Of a stretch of 64,000 nt of DNA, positions 55,657-64,000 are shown in pieces. The DNA is from SAR324 cluster bacterium (GTDB lineage: Bacteria; SAR324; NAC60-12). The notes below the pieces were generated by a model. That model was not told the DNA's origin and did not search any database. It saw only the letters and a program-made list of their open reading frames with translations. Where the stretch lies: positions 109,912 through 173,911 of the forward strand of contig JADGAV010000010.1 in NCBI GenBank assembly GCA_015231825.1, written 5' to 3'. A program made the position numbers and the translations under genes. The stretch's first letter is position 1. Each line of letters starts with the position of its first letter.

Positions 55657-56157
55657 ATGGCGAAAGGAAAAGAAGATTGGTTGAAAGATATCCTGATCGG
55701 TGATCAGGAAAAGCAGCGGACTGAAGATTCCGGTGATCGCGTGAATGGCATGAACCGGGCTGCGGCCCTGCTGGGAAAACTGGATACTGCCACCAGAGAT
55801 CGGATATTGGGGAAAGAGGGAGGACATTCCGGGATTTCCAAACAGATCAGGGAGCGAATGTTTACTTTTGAAGATCTGGTGCTTGTCGACAAACGTCATA
55901 TGCCGATGGTTCTGAAGCAAATTGGAAAACAGGACCTGATACTGGCGATGAAAAAATGCAGCCCTGCTGTGAAAGATTGGATCTATCAGGCCATGTCATC
56001 ACGTTTGGCAGGGATGTTCCAGGAAGATCTGGATGCAACAGGTCCCACGCCCCTCAGACTGGTGGAAGAGGCTCAGCAGAAAATTGCGAAAATCATCCGC
56101 AGGCTGGCAGAAGACGGAAAAATTGCCATCAAAGGGCACGGGGAAGAATACGTTTAA
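55657..56157 (+). CDS. Stand-alone FliG C-terminal-domain protein
   Basis: The 166-residue protein from the ATG at 55657 (GAAGGA six bases upstream) aligns with only the middle-to-C-terminal half of FliG, the flagellar switch protein that is normally ~330 residues. The C-terminal part has RERMFTFEDLVLVDKRHM, where the Arg in DKR matches the FliG torque-helix Arg. FQEDLDATGP follows in the position of the acidic torque residues, and the end (RRLAEDGKIAI and GEEYV) is FliG-like. The N-terminal FliF-binding domain and the middle EHPQ region are missing. It could be a paralog that binds FliM/FliN or another partner. It follows carA, away from other flagellar genes. Confidence 0.88.
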   Translation: MAKGKEDWLKDILIGDQEKQRTEDSGDRVNGMNRAAALLGKLDTATRDRILGKEGGHSGISKQIRERMFTFEDLVLVDKRHMPMVLKQIGKQDLILAMKKCSPAVKDWIYQAMSSRLAGMFQEDLDATGPTPLRLVEEAQQKIAKIIRRLAEDGKIAIKGHGEEYV

Positions 56158-56230
56158 AAACAATAATGAGTCGTCCTGAAAGCTGACGATCGCTCGGGAG
56201 AAAATTTTCTATGGAAGAAGGAGGAAAATC

Positions 56231-56770
56231 GTGTCAACAGATCTCGAAACTGCCACATTGGGGGCCGGTTGTTTTTGGTGTATAGAAGCCATTTATCAGA
56301 ATTTGAAAGGAGTTGAAACTGTCGTCTCCGGATACACGGGCGGAAAGACTGAAAATCCAACGTATCAGGAAATTTGTATGGGCACGACGGGACATGCCGA
56401 AGTGGCGCAGATCACCTTTGATCCTGAAGTAATCACTTTCAAAGAGATCCTCATGGTCTTTTGGCGCACCCATGACCCGACAACCTTAAATCAGCAAGGC
56501 AACGATGTGGGCACACAATATCGTTCGGCTATTTTTTACCACACTGAAGAACAGAAAAGCATTGCCGAACAGTCTTTGAAAGAAACAGATGAAAGCACTT
56601 TGTGGACAGAACCCATTGTCACCGAGATTTCCCCACTGAGAAAGTTCTATCCGGGAGAGGATTATCATCAGAATTACTTCAACAACAATCCTTATCAACC
56701 ATATTGCCAGGCGATCATCGGACCCAAGCTAAAAAAATTTAAAAATGAATTTCAGGATCAACTGAAATAA
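56231..56770 (+). CDS. msrA: Peptide-methionine (S)-S-oxide reductase
   Basis: The 179-residue enzyme repairs oxidised methionine. It has the active site GAGCFWC (catalytic C14, resolving C17), then YTGGKTENPTYQEI and GTTGHAEVAQITFDP, and the complete C-terminal domain (HQNYFNNNPYQPYC). The GTG start at 56231 is preceded by AAGGAGG with a good spacing. A Cys, not a selenocysteine, is encoded at the active site. It lies between the FliG-like gene and a GFA gene on the same strand. Confidence 0.97.
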   Translation: MSTDLETATLGAGCFWCIEAIYQNLKGVETVVSGYTGGKTENPTYQEICMGTTGHAEVAQITFDPEVITFKEILMVFWRTHDPTTLNQQGNDVGTQYRSAIFYHTEEQKSIAEQSLKETDESTLWTEPIVTEISPLRKFYPGEDYHQNYFNNNPYQPYCQAIIGPKLKKFKNEFQDQLK

Positions 56771-56877
56771 ATGCCTGTACTGGGTTTGCTCGACCGCCTT
56801 TGTGCGGCCTGCGGAAATTCAATTGTAATTGTCATACCGCCTGCAAATCCGGCAAAACAAGCAAGTACATTGAGAAT

Positions 56878-57336
56878 ATGATGGAAGAAATCAAAAAAAC
56901 GGGAAGGTGCCTTTGCGGAAACATTCGATTCGAAGCTCAGGGAGTTCCGATTTGGGTAGTTCACTGTCATTGTCAGAGCTGCCGCCGAAACACCGGATCG
57001 GCAGTGGCGACTTTCATCGGGTATCATTCTGAACAGGTCCGCTATATTCAGGGGGAACGCAGTTTTTTTGAATCCTCTCCCGGTGTTCAAAGAGGGTTTT
57101 GTGCCCAATGTGGTACTCCTTTAAGTTATGAAGGAAAATATTGTCCTGGAGAAATCCATCTTTATCTCTGCACTTTCGACGAACCAGAATCTTTTCTCCC
57201 CCAAAGACACGTTTTTTACAAAGACCACCTTCCCTGGTTCGAACTGCATGATGATCTCCCCCGTTTCAATGCTTTTGGTGCGGGAAAAAAGCCGGATTCC
57301 TTTGGTCCAAAGAATCAGTCAACAATCGAAAAATAA
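56878..57336 (+). CDS. GFA/CENP-V-family zinc protein
   Basis: The protein of about 152 residues from the ATG at 56878 (or 56881) belongs to the glutathione-dependent formaldehyde-activating (GFA) fold. Its zinc-binding Cys are in CLCG near the N-terminus, CHCQSCR in the middle and CAQCGTPL further on, followed by HVFYKDHLPWFEL. Many members bind glutathione or act on small thiol adducts, but substrate is unknown. The longer frame from 56800 adds 26 residues that do not fit the family, so I prefer the later ATG. It is probably cytoplasmic and possibly linked to redox repair with msrA. Confidence 0.88.
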   Translation: MMEEIKKTGRCLCGNIRFEAQGVPIWVVHCHCQSCRRNTGSAVATFIGYHSEQVRYIQGERSFFESSPGVQRGFCAQCGTPLSYEGKYCPGEIHLYLCTFDEPESFLPQRHVFYKDHLPWFELHDDLPRFNAFGAGKKPDSFGPKNQSTIEK

Positions 57337-57606
57337 AAATTTTTCTCGAAATTCCCCGCACTTCTCATCCCCGTTCAGCCAGAGCAGCATTCTACGTAGA
57401 TTTACGGATAGATATAAACGTTGAATGGAGTATCCTGAACTGACAAAATTTCATATTCTTTGTGCTTGTAAGCATTTTTTCTGAACGTCGAAATTTGCAG
57501 ACTTCTGAAAATATTTACCGGAATAAACTTCAGGCTGCATCAGCACGTTCAAATCTTTTTCAATTGTAACTGCCTGAATTTTCAGTCTTCTAAATGAGGT
57601 ATAGCC

Positions 57607-58944
57607 ATGGTAAGGAATAGACCGAATCAGACCATTTTGGAGCCGCCACGAGAACTGAATGTGTTGGATGAAGTTGACGTTGTTGTCGTTGGAGGAGGAC
57701 CTGCAGGAGTGGCTGCGGCCGTATCCTCGGCCAGAACAGGAGCTGAAACAGCGCTTATTGAAAGATCAGGATTTTTGGGAGGAATGGCAACGGGTGGTTC
57801 TGTGATCATCCTTCCTCAAATAGATGATGCCAGCAAAACTTATCAACTGAACGGAATCTGCCGCGAATGGGTGGAACGTTCTTCCTCGATGGACCGGGCA
57901 TTTCAATCTGCTGGTGACGGAACTGCTGAAAGCCTGAACAAGAACCACTGGCGTTCCAGCATGTCCAGCAGAAAAATGGAACAGAGTCACGGGAGTATTC
58001 ATCTCGATCTCGAACTCTTCAAATTTGTCTTGTCGAGCATGGTTGAAGAGGCGGATGTCGAGCTGTTCCTCCATACCTGGGGGTGTCAAGTTTTACGCAA
58101 AGAAAACCAGGTGCAGGGTGTCATTTTTGAGAGCAAATCCGGAAGACAGGCGATCCTGGCAGACAATGTAGTAGACGCGACAGGTGACGGAGACATCTTC
58201 GGCACGGCAGGAATTAACTTCAATGGAAGCATGGACCATGAATTCTGGTCTTCAATGCGGCGTGTCGTCATGAGATTGGGCAGTATCGACTATCAAAAGT
58301 TTTTGGATTTCAAAAATAATGATCCCGAAAAATGGCGTGACACGATTGCGAAATTAAAAAAGCTGGGACAATTCCGTCTTCAATCCCTGCCGGACACCCC
58401 TGAGGATGCGAAACGGATTCATCATTGGGTCCCTGGAGAGCGTCATTTGAGCATTGACGATCTGATTTGGGTTGAAGTGGATGGACGCAAAGCGGTGCTG
58501 GCAACTCATGATATTCTCAAAATGGAAGTGCCGGGGTTTGAAAACAGTTTCATTTTTGACACTTCCTCGCAGACAGGAACACGTGGAGGACGGAGGTTGA
58601 TTGGGGAGTATATGGTCACGATGCAGGATCTTCAGGACGGAAAAAACCATCAGGATCCCATCATGTCCTTTCCTGTCAGCGGTGCCGCTTCCTCTCTGGC
58701 TCATGTCCCCTACCGTGCCCTGATTCCAAAAGAAATTGACGGTCTGCTTGCTGCAGGGCGCTGTTTTTCTTCCGATGCCGCAGCAAATGATCTGGTGAAC
58801 CGGATTCCTTATTGCAGCGATATGGGCCAGGCTGCCGGTATTGCGGCAGCTTTGGCGAGTGAAAAAGGAGTGAGTCTGAGAAATCTGGATTATCGGCTCC
58901 TGAATTGGCAGATGAAAGAGCAAGGGATTCCATTTCTTGAATAA
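57607..58944 (+). CDS. FAD-dependent oxidoreductase (FAD_oxidored family)
   Basis: The 445-residue flavoprotein has the dinucleotide-binding VVVVGGGPAGVAAAV (GxGxxG near 29-34), an IERSGFLGG extension and the second FAD motif VVDATGDGDIFGTAG, which fits PF12831-type oxidoreductases. It is likely cytoplasmic. It sits upstream of the two benzoyl-CoA-reductase-like subunits, separated by about 98 bp on the same strand, so it may hand electrons to them or process the same substrate, but no direct motif shows this. Its substrate is unknown. The upstream 270-base gap may hold the promoter of this cluster. Confidence 0.9.
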   Translation: MVRNRPNQTILEPPRELNVLDEVDVVVVGGGPAGVAAAVSSARTGAETALIERSGFLGGMATGGSVIILPQIDDASKTYQLNGICREWVERSSSMDRAFQSAGDGTAESLNKNHWRSSMSSRKMEQSHGSIHLDLELFKFVLSSMVEEADVELFLHTWGCQVLRKENQVQGVIFESKSGRQAILADNVVDATGDGDIFGTAGINFNGSMDHEFWSSMRRVVMRLGSIDYQKFLDFKNNDPEKWRDTIAKLKKLGQFRLQSLPDTPEDAKRIHHWVPGERHLSIDDLIWVEVDGRKAVLATHDILKMEVPGFENSFIFDTSSQTGTRGGRRLIGEYMVTMQDLQDGKNHQDPIMSFPVSGAASSLAHVPYRALIPKEIDGLLAAGRCFSSDAAANDLVNRIPYCSDMGQAAGIAAALASEKGVSLRNLDYRLLNWQMKEQGIPFLE

Positions 58945-59042
58945 CCCGGACTTATAAGCAGTTCATCTGCCCTTTTTCGTCTCTTTTCCTGTTTGGTCCT
59001 TAAAGGGGGATACCTGATGGGAACATTTATGATGGAGCCCTC

Positions 59043-60233
59043 ATGGATCAGGCGGTTTTTACAGAGTGGCATGATAAAAATCTGGATGACATCCTGGTTG
59101 AATGCCGTCTCTTGATCGAGGATCTTGAGTTCCCCACACTGCGCCGATGGCGTCAGGCCGGAGGCAAGGTGCTGGGGCATTTTCAAGTCTACTGCCCGGA
59201 AGAAATTGTTCACGCAGCCGGAATGCTGCCGTTTAAAATCCGGGGAGCATCGCTCCAGCCGATGCAGGCTGATTCGCATCTGGGTTCCTATCTCTGCTCA
59301 ATCCTGAAAACCTCATTTGAATTGGTCCTCAGCGGCCGAATTGAACTGGACATGTTCGTGGCCCAGCCCATCTGCGATGCTGCTCGAAACCTGGCTGCCG
59401 TGTGGGGGCGAAACTTTTCGTATCCTTGCGAAATTCTTTACCTTCCGCAAAATGCCACGTCCAATTACTCCATCGAATACTTGCGTGGTGAATACGATCG
59501 TTTTCGGCAGGACATTGAATTGTTGATTGATCGAGAAATTAGCACTGATGAATTGTGCAATTCACTGGTCTTGTTCAACCAAAACAGAGCTTTGCTGCGC
59601 ACGCTTTATGCAATCAAGCGTGAGACTCCCTGGCTGATTTCCGTCGATGAGGTTTATCTGCTGCTAGCGGTCGGGGGACTCATTCCCCGTGAAGAACACA
59701 ACGATCTGCTGCAAAAGGCCATCCCGCTTATTCGGCAAAGAACCTCCACGCCTCAGAATAAACCCCGGATCATTTTTGAAGGGGGGTTTTGTGAACAGCC
59801 CCCCCTGGATTTGCTTCAAAGCATCAGCCAGGTTTGCTACGTTGTTGACGATGATCTGTTTATCGGTCTGCGCTGGATTTTGGAAGAGGTGCCATTGAAC
59901 AGAAAAGATCCGCTTTACCCTCTAGCGGAAGCCTATCTGGAGTCTTCCTCATATAGCCCTGTCCAACACGATTTGCGCAAACCGAAGGAAAAAATGCTCT
60001 TGAAAAGAATCGAAGAGTCCGCCGCTCAGGGAGTCATTATCGCGGCTCCAAAAATGTGTGAGCCTGCCCTGGATGAACAGGTGACATACACCTATGCCTT
60101 GGACAAAACAAAGATTCCGTACATTGTCAGTGAATTTGAAGAAAACATGAACGATTTTGATCATCTGGAAATGCAGTTGGAAACATTTATCGATAATCTC
60201 TCTTTTGAGAAAGGGGTTGAATCAGATGGCTGA
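59043..60233 (+). CDS. 2-Hydroxyacyl-CoA dehydratase / benzoyl-CoA reductase-like subunit (BzdN/BcrC type)
   Basis: The 396-residue protein matches the HgdB/BcrC/BadD family: YCPEEIVHAAGMLPFKIRG (around 57-75), then a Cys in SYLCSILK (about 88), a Cys in QPICDAARNLA (about 114) and a Cys in APKMCEPALDEQ near residue 340. Such Cys residues usually bind a [4Fe-4S] cluster that takes the electron needed to reduce an aromatic ring or eliminate a hydroxyl. It overlaps the next subunit gene by eight bases. The ATP-using activator subunits that such enzymes need are not in the window. Confidence 0.9.
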   Translation: MDQAVFTEWHDKNLDDILVECRLLIEDLEFPTLRRWRQAGGKVLGHFQVYCPEEIVHAAGMLPFKIRGASLQPMQADSHLGSYLCSILKTSFELVLSGRIELDMFVAQPICDAARNLAAVWGRNFSYPCEILYLPQNATSNYSIEYLRGEYDRFRQDIELLIDREISTDELCNSLVLFNQNRALLRTLYAIKRETPWLISVDEVYLLLAVGGLIPREEHNDLLQKAIPLIRQRTSTPQNKPRIIFEGGFCEQPPLDLLQSISQVCYVVDDDLFIGLRWILEEVPLNRKDPLYPLAEAYLESSSYSPVQHDLRKPKEKMLLKRIEESAAQGVIIAAPKMCEPALDEQVTYTYALDKTKIPYIVSEFEENMNDFDHLEMQLETFIDNLSFEKGVESDG

Positions 60234-61509
60234 GCAGAAGAACTCTTCAATCCTGGGACGAGGTAATAGAGAAGGCTCTGCCCTTGTTCGTCAATGGTTT
60301 GACGAATTGAATGAACTTGCGGAAAATGATGGACAGGCCGCTTATGTGTTTGTGATGGGCAGTATTGGTGAGATCCTTCAGGTGTTTGACATCCCCGTCG
60401 TTTTTCCGGAAGTCAATGCCCTTCAAACGGCTGTGCGGCGCGTATCTCATGAATATTTGGGAGAGGCTGAGGACTACGGCTACTCTCCTGATTCTTGCGG
60501 ATATGTCAAAGCGGATATTGGGATCCAGCTGCGTGAGGGCGAGTATCCGATGGGACGTGTTCCAAAACCTGCCCTCAGTGTGCATACCAACGCGTGCAAT
60601 ATCTATCTCAAATGGGCTGAAATCTGGCAGCGAATGTATGACATCCCGATCTTCACCATGGACGTGCCGGGGACTCGGACTGCAGGTTCCCAATCCTGGC
60701 CGGGAGACCGTAAATTTGTCAACGACCACAAGTATGTAACCGCACAGGTCAAGGAATTGTTTGCGCTTTGTGAAAAAGTCTCCGGAGTTCAATTTGATAT
60801 CGATAAACTGCGTGAAATTTTGGGCTATGCGAACCGCATGAACCAGGGATGGAAAAGGGTTTTGGAACTCAACCAAAATCGACCTTCGCTTTTTAATGCT
60901 TTGACCGATGGAACAGTTTTTTTGGGGATCACCAACGTCTATCGCGGTACGGAAATAGGTGCAAAATACTTTGAAGATCTGGTAGAAGAAATGGAATACA
61001 AAGCAGACGAAGGCATTGGTACTGACTGCGAAGAAAAATACCGTCTGCTTTTCGTGGGAGTGCCTTGTTATCCGATTTTTCGTCGCTTCAATGAAATGTT
61101 TTCCAACTGGGGCGGGACTTTCATCAGTTCAACCTATCTCTGGTTTGCTTCCGGAGGAAACAATTTTGGTTTTCAGTATGACCTGAACAATCCGATTGAA
61201 AGTTTGGCAGAAGGTATCCTCATCAGCGTCCGTGATGCGATGGACAGTATGTTTTTTCAGGATCAGGTGCTGGTAAAAATGGTCGACAGCTTTCAGGCTG
61301 ACGGCATCGTTTACCATCCAGTCAAGAGTTGCCGCACTGTTTCGACTGGATTGCTCGACAATCGGCGCGCGGTGATGGCTGCCCGAGATATTCCCAGTCT
61401 TTTTATAGAGTCGGACATGGTCGATCGCAGAGCGATTTCCGAAGCACAGCTCAAGAATCGCATCGACGCCTTTTTTGAAGGCCTTGCATCCCGCAGGGAG
61501 CGTTCTTAG
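60226..61509 (+). CDS. 2-Hydroxyacyl-CoA dehydratase / benzoyl-CoA reductase-like subunit (BzdO/BcrB type)
   Basis: The 427-residue protein from the ATG at 60226 has the partner-subunit pattern: IGEILQVFDIPVVFPEVNAL, a Cys in SVHTNACNIYLKW, a Cys in GVPCYPIFRR, NPIESLAE and VKSCRTVSTG near the C-terminus. From memory it is closest to BzdO/BcrB, the larger catalytic subunit. I use the later ATG because the upstream in-frame region overlaps the previous gene and does not match the family. Together the two subunits would form the catalytic component of a CoA-thioester reductase or dehydratase; ring reduction or dehydration cannot be decided from sequence. Confidence 0.9.
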   Translation: MAEQKNSSILGRGNREGSALVRQWFDELNELAENDGQAAYVFVMGSIGEILQVFDIPVVFPEVNALQTAVRRVSHEYLGEAEDYGYSPDSCGYVKADIGIQLREGEYPMGRVPKPALSVHTNACNIYLKWAEIWQRMYDIPIFTMDVPGTRTAGSQSWPGDRKFVNDHKYVTAQVKELFALCEKVSGVQFDIDKLREILGYANRMNQGWKRVLELNQNRPSLFNALTDGTVFLGITNVYRGTEIGAKYFEDLVEEMEYKADEGIGTDCEEKYRLLFVGVPCYPIFRRFNEMFSNWGGTFISSTYLWFASGGNNFGFQYDLNNPIESLAEGILISVRDAMDSMFFQDQVLVKMVDSFQADGIVYHPVKSCRTVSTGLLDNRRAVMAARDIPSLFIESDMVDRRAISEAQLKNRIDAFFEGLASRRERS

Positions 61510-61515
61510 ATTTTA

Positions 61516-61550
61516 ATCTGTTTGACGTTGCCGCGAATGGGGAAACAGAT
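61516..61550 (+). repeat. Inverted repeat after the dehydratase subunits
   Basis: ATCTGTTT (61516) and AAACAGAT (61543-61550) form an 8-bp stem with a 19-base loop, just after the stop codon. It lacks a strong T-run, so it is a weak terminator or mRNA-end hairpin. Confidence 0.35.
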
Positions 61551-61627
61551 CCTTTAAAACTCTCTATTATTAACTTTATCGATTTCCAAAATAACTAAAA
61601 CCATTGAACTGTTAAAAAAGGCTCAAA

Positions 61628-62395
61628 ATGGATGTTTCCTATCTTTCTTTGAAAAACAAAGTAGCCCTGGTTACCGGCGGCAGTCGGGGAATTGGCAAAG
61701 CGATTGCCCTGGCCTTTGCTGATGCAGGAGCAGATATTGTCGTCAGCAGCAGAAAGCTTCCGGCGCTTGAGGAAGTAGCAGGGGAAATCACGGCAATGGG
61801 TCGACGTGCCCTTCCTGTTGCGGCAAACGGCCGCCATCCGGAAGATTTGAGACAGCTCATTGAAACCGTCAAAGAAGAATTTGGCCGCCTTGATATTCTG
61901 GTCAACAATGCTGCGACGAATCCCGTCATGGCTCCTATGATAGAAATCGAGGAAACCGCATTTGATGTAATAATGAACACCAACCTCAAAGGGTATTTTC
62001 TATTGGCCCAGATGGCGGCCAATCTGATGATTGAGCAGGGAAAAGGAGGCAGTATCCTTAATATTTCTTCTCTTAACGGCTTCACACCGGATAAAGGACT
62101 GGGAGTCTACAGCATCAGCAAAGCTGCCATCAATATGTTGACCCGTGCTTTGGCTCTGGAATTGGGGGAATATGACATTCGGGTGAACGGACTCGCGCCC
62201 GGAGTGATTAAAACCCGCTTTAGCCAGGCGCGTTGGGACAACGAGGAGTTCAGCGCTCAGGATATGGCACGCACGCCGCTCCAGCGTTTTGCGGAACCTG
62301 AAGAAGTCGCGCGAATGGCATTGTCGATGGTTTCGGAAACGGCATCCTATATTACCGGTCAAATTTTGCTGATCGACGGCGGACGCTCGATTTGA
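61628..62395 (+). CDS. Short-chain dehydrogenase/reductase
   Basis: The 255-residue enzyme has the SDR NAD(P)-binding motif TGGSRGIG (16-23), the NNAATNP stretch, a catalytic Ser in NISSLNG, Y161 and K165 in YSISKAA, and the usual C-terminal VSETASYITGQI-LIDGG. Such enzymes oxidise hydroxyl groups or reduce ketones, including 3-hydroxyacyl-CoA thioesters, which fits a CoA-ester pathway with its neighbours. It lies about 118 bp after the dehydratase subunits on the same strand. Substrate is unknown. Confidence 0.93.
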   Translation: MDVSYLSLKNKVALVTGGSRGIGKAIALAFADAGADIVVSSRKLPALEEVAGEITAMGRRALPVAANGRHPEDLRQLIETVKEEFGRLDILVNNAATNPVMAPMIEIEETAFDVIMNTNLKGYFLLAQMAANLMIEQGKGGSILNISSLNGFTPDKGLGVYSISKAAINMLTRALALELGEYDIRVNGLAPGVIKTRFSQARWDNEEFSAQDMARTPLQRFAEPEEVARMALSMVSETASYITGQILLIDGGRSI

Positions 62396-62437
62396 TTTCC
62401 GGAATTCACCACAGGCATTGCTGATTCCGTCCGGAAA
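62396..62437 (+). repeat. Inverted repeat after the SDR gene
   Basis: TTTCCGGA (62396) and TCCGGAAA (62430-62437) form an 8-bp stem with a 26-base loop right after the SDR stop, followed by a loose AACTTTTC. It is a weak terminator candidate. Confidence 0.35.
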
Positions 62438-62644
62438 AACTTTTCACCAGACTCTCAAAACAGATGAAACCAGAGGATTCTTCTGCAAAATCATAATTCT
62501 GGTCTAAAACCTGACTTTTTTCTATTCTGATTATGGGCAGGATTACGAGCGGGAATAGGGGTTTGGGTATAAAATCTCGTTTCAACCGTGGAGAGGTACC
62601 ATCAAAATATTCCGGTTCAACCCAATTCAATGGAGAGTGACGGT

Positions 62645-63940
62645 ATGACAATTTTTTACAATGAATTAATTGAGACGATGCCTCGGGAACAGCTGAGGCA
62701 GCATCAGACAAAAAAACTCCAGACGATGCTGGCAGAAATTTATGGCAGGAACAAATTCTATTCCGATAAATTCGCACGTGCGGGCTTCCTGCCTGGAGAT
62801 TTTAAATCTCTGGATGATCTGGCCAAGCTCCCCTTGACCACCAAGGCAGAGATGATTGAGGACCAGGCTGCAGAAGGGTTTGCATGCAACCTGACATACC
62901 CTCCTTCCGAATATATTCGTTTCCATCAGACATCTGGTACAACAGGAACTCCGCTGCACGTCCTTGATACGGCTAAAGATTGGAATTGGTGGGGTCGATG
63001 CTGGGCTTATGTGCTTGCCGGGGCAGGAGTGACGGCAGAGGACCGGTTTTTCTGTGCTTTTTCATTTGGACCGTTTATCGGCTTTTGGAGTGCGGTGGAA
63101 GGGGCTCATAAAATTGGTGCCATGTTCATCCCTGGCGGCGGGCGCTCCTCTTTGGATCGCTTGCGTCTGATGAGCGAAACCGGGACGACGGTTTTGTGCT
63201 GCACCCCCACCTATGCCATGCATCTGCTGGAAGTTGCCCGTGAAAACCACTTCCACCTGAATCAGCTCAATATCCGCGCAACAGTCCATGCCGGCGAACC
63301 AGGGGCCAATGTTCCTGCAACAAAGAAACGGATTGAAGAGGGATGGTCTGCCAAGTGTTTTGATCATGCCGGCGCGTCAGAGATTGGTGCTTACAGTTTC
63401 GAATGTGAAGCTCAGCCTAACGGAATCCATATTATAGAGGATGAATACATTGTCGAGGTCATGAATCCCGAAACCGGACAAATGCTTGCACCGGGAGAAA
63501 AGGGAGAGATGGTGATCACTAATCTTGGCCGTTGGGGATTTCCCGTCATTCGCTACCGTACCGGTGATGTGGTGATGAGCAATGAGGAAAGATGTGAATG
63601 CGGTCGTACCTTTTTGCGGCTGGAGGGCGGTATCACCGGTCGAGCGGATGATATGGTGACGGTTCGCGGAGTCAATATTTTTCCCAGTGCCATTGAAAAT
63701 TTTGTCAGAAGTTTTCAAGCGGTGGACGAGTTTCGTGTTGTGGTAAAAAAACAGGGATCAATGGATGAATTGCATATTGAAATTGAAGTGATTGAAGGCG
63801 TTGAAAGCGAATCCATTTCCAATGCCCTTGCCCGGTCGATCAGCAGTTCCTTGGGATTGCGTCCCAGCATTCGGGTGGTCCCCCGCCATTCTTTACCCCG
63901 ATTTGAATTAAAAGCACGCCGCTTTCATGTCGAAAATTAA
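62645..63940 (+). CDS. Phenylacetate-CoA-ligase-like (PaaK family) AMP-forming ligase
   Basis: The 431-residue protein has the adenylation motif HQTSGTTGTPL (around 97-107), then CAFSFGPFIGFWSAVEGA, DHAGASEIGAYSFEC, and the C-terminal YRTGDVV, GRADDMVTVRGVNIFPSAIE and PRFELKA. These fit PaaK-type aryl-CoA ligases, which activate phenylacetate or related aromatic acids with ATP and CoA. I use the ATG at 62645, which has GGAGAG seven bases before it; two earlier in-frame Met codons at 62588 and 62630 lack comparable sites. It would supply a CoA thioester to the adjacent reductase and SDR. Substrate is not certain. Confidence 0.9.
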   Translation: MTIFYNELIETMPREQLRQHQTKKLQTMLAEIYGRNKFYSDKFARAGFLPGDFKSLDDLAKLPLTTKAEMIEDQAAEGFACNLTYPPSEYIRFHQTSGTTGTPLHVLDTAKDWNWWGRCWAYVLAGAGVTAEDRFFCAFSFGPFIGFWSAVEGAHKIGAMFIPGGGRSSLDRLRLMSETGTTVLCCTPTYAMHLLEVARENHFHLNQLNIRATVHAGEPGANVPATKKRIEEGWSAKCFDHAGASEIGAYSFECEAQPNGIHIIEDEYIVEVMNPETGQMLAPGEKGEMVITNLGRWGFPVIRYRTGDVVMSNEERCECGRTFLRLEGGITGRADDMVTVRGVNIFPSAIENFVRSFQAVDEFRVVVKKQGSMDELHIEIEVIEGVESESISNALARSISSSLGLRPSIRVVPRHSLPRFELKARRFHVEN

Positions 63941-63941
63941 T

Positions 63942-64000
63942 ATGGGGACACAATACTCATTAGACAGTATTTCCAAGGCAAATACCATCTTTTCCCGAGA
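63942..64000 (+). CDS. Possible start of a further gene, cut by the window edge
   Basis: An ATG at 63942, one base after the preceding stop codon, opens a frame that runs to the end without a stop (MGTQYSLDSISKANTIF). The close spacing suggests translational coupling, but no ribosome-binding site or domain can be judged from 19 residues. Confidence 0.35.
   Translation, partial: MGTQYSLDSISKANTIFSR

Noticed and set aside
56231..56770. Second selenoprotein at msrA
   Set aside because: The active site GCFWC is encoded with ordinary Cys codons.
1..64000. CRISPR arrays, tRNA or rRNA genes, insertion sequences, prophage
   Set aside because: No array-like spaced repeats, tRNA-like cloverleaf with the TTCGA arm, transposase or integrase was seen by eye; a dedicated scan could still find a small RNA gene.

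Overview
The window looks like an interior piece of the chromosome of a Gram-negative, flagellated, heterotrophic proteobacterium, probably marine. Supporting features are lipoprotein and outer-membrane genes, a flagellin with FliA-type promoters, ABC and TRAP-type solute capture, Mo-hydroxylase and glycine-betaine-type demethylation genes. The mix resembles SAR324-like or other deltaproteobacterial marine genomes, but that placement is inference from gene content only. No rRNA, tRNA, CRISPR, phage or insertion sequence was recognised.

Layout. 1-4.1 kb: the 3' part of carB, then a lipoprotein with a protein-kinase-like motif set. 4.2-10.9 kb: a sugar module (Gfo/Idh/MocA dehydrogenase, GtsABCD-type glucose/mannose ABC importer, MFS transporter) ended by a terminator. 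11.2-16.5 kb: a TRAP-type binding protein without signal peptide, then minus-strand genes for a quinone-oxidoreductase-like enzyme, a PaaG-like enoyl-CoA hydratase/isomerase, a glutaredoxin-DinB fusion read through an in-frame UGA, and a class III aminotransferase. 17.1-23.2 kb: a three-subunit molybdenum hydroxylase, convergent with a dimethylglycine/sarcosine dehydrogenase-like flavoprotein. 23.5-28.1 kb: small secreted proteins (a DUF3015-like pair), an acidic repeat/TPR protein, and pyrD with a small partner gene. 28.2-36 kb: a plant-type dihydrodipicolinate synthase, a plant-type phosphofructokinase, a lone receiver protein, a hybrid histidine kinase with a fused solute-binding sensor, and malQ. 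36-38.6 kb: flagellin behind two tandem consensus FliA promoters, and a STAS protein. 38.7-51 kb: an aldolase-SDR fusion, a VOC protein, an 8.3-kb gene for a giant secreted subtilase, and lysS. 51.3-57.3 kb: a beta-barrel protein, a VWA-like membrane protein, a small lipoprotein, carA (about 52 kb from carB), a stand-alone FliG C-terminal domain, msrA and a GFA protein. 57.6-64 kb: an FAD oxidoreductase, two subunits related to benzoyl-CoA reductase/2-hydroxyacyl-CoA dehydratase, an SDR and a phenylacetate-CoA-ligase-like enzyme.

The best candidates for something new are the probable selenocysteine glutaredoxin-DinB protein (14247-15008), the kinase-like lipoprotein (2351-4072), the plant-type DapA, and the benzoyl-CoA-reductase-like cluster at the right edge. 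The tandem FliA promoters are the clearest regulatory signal.
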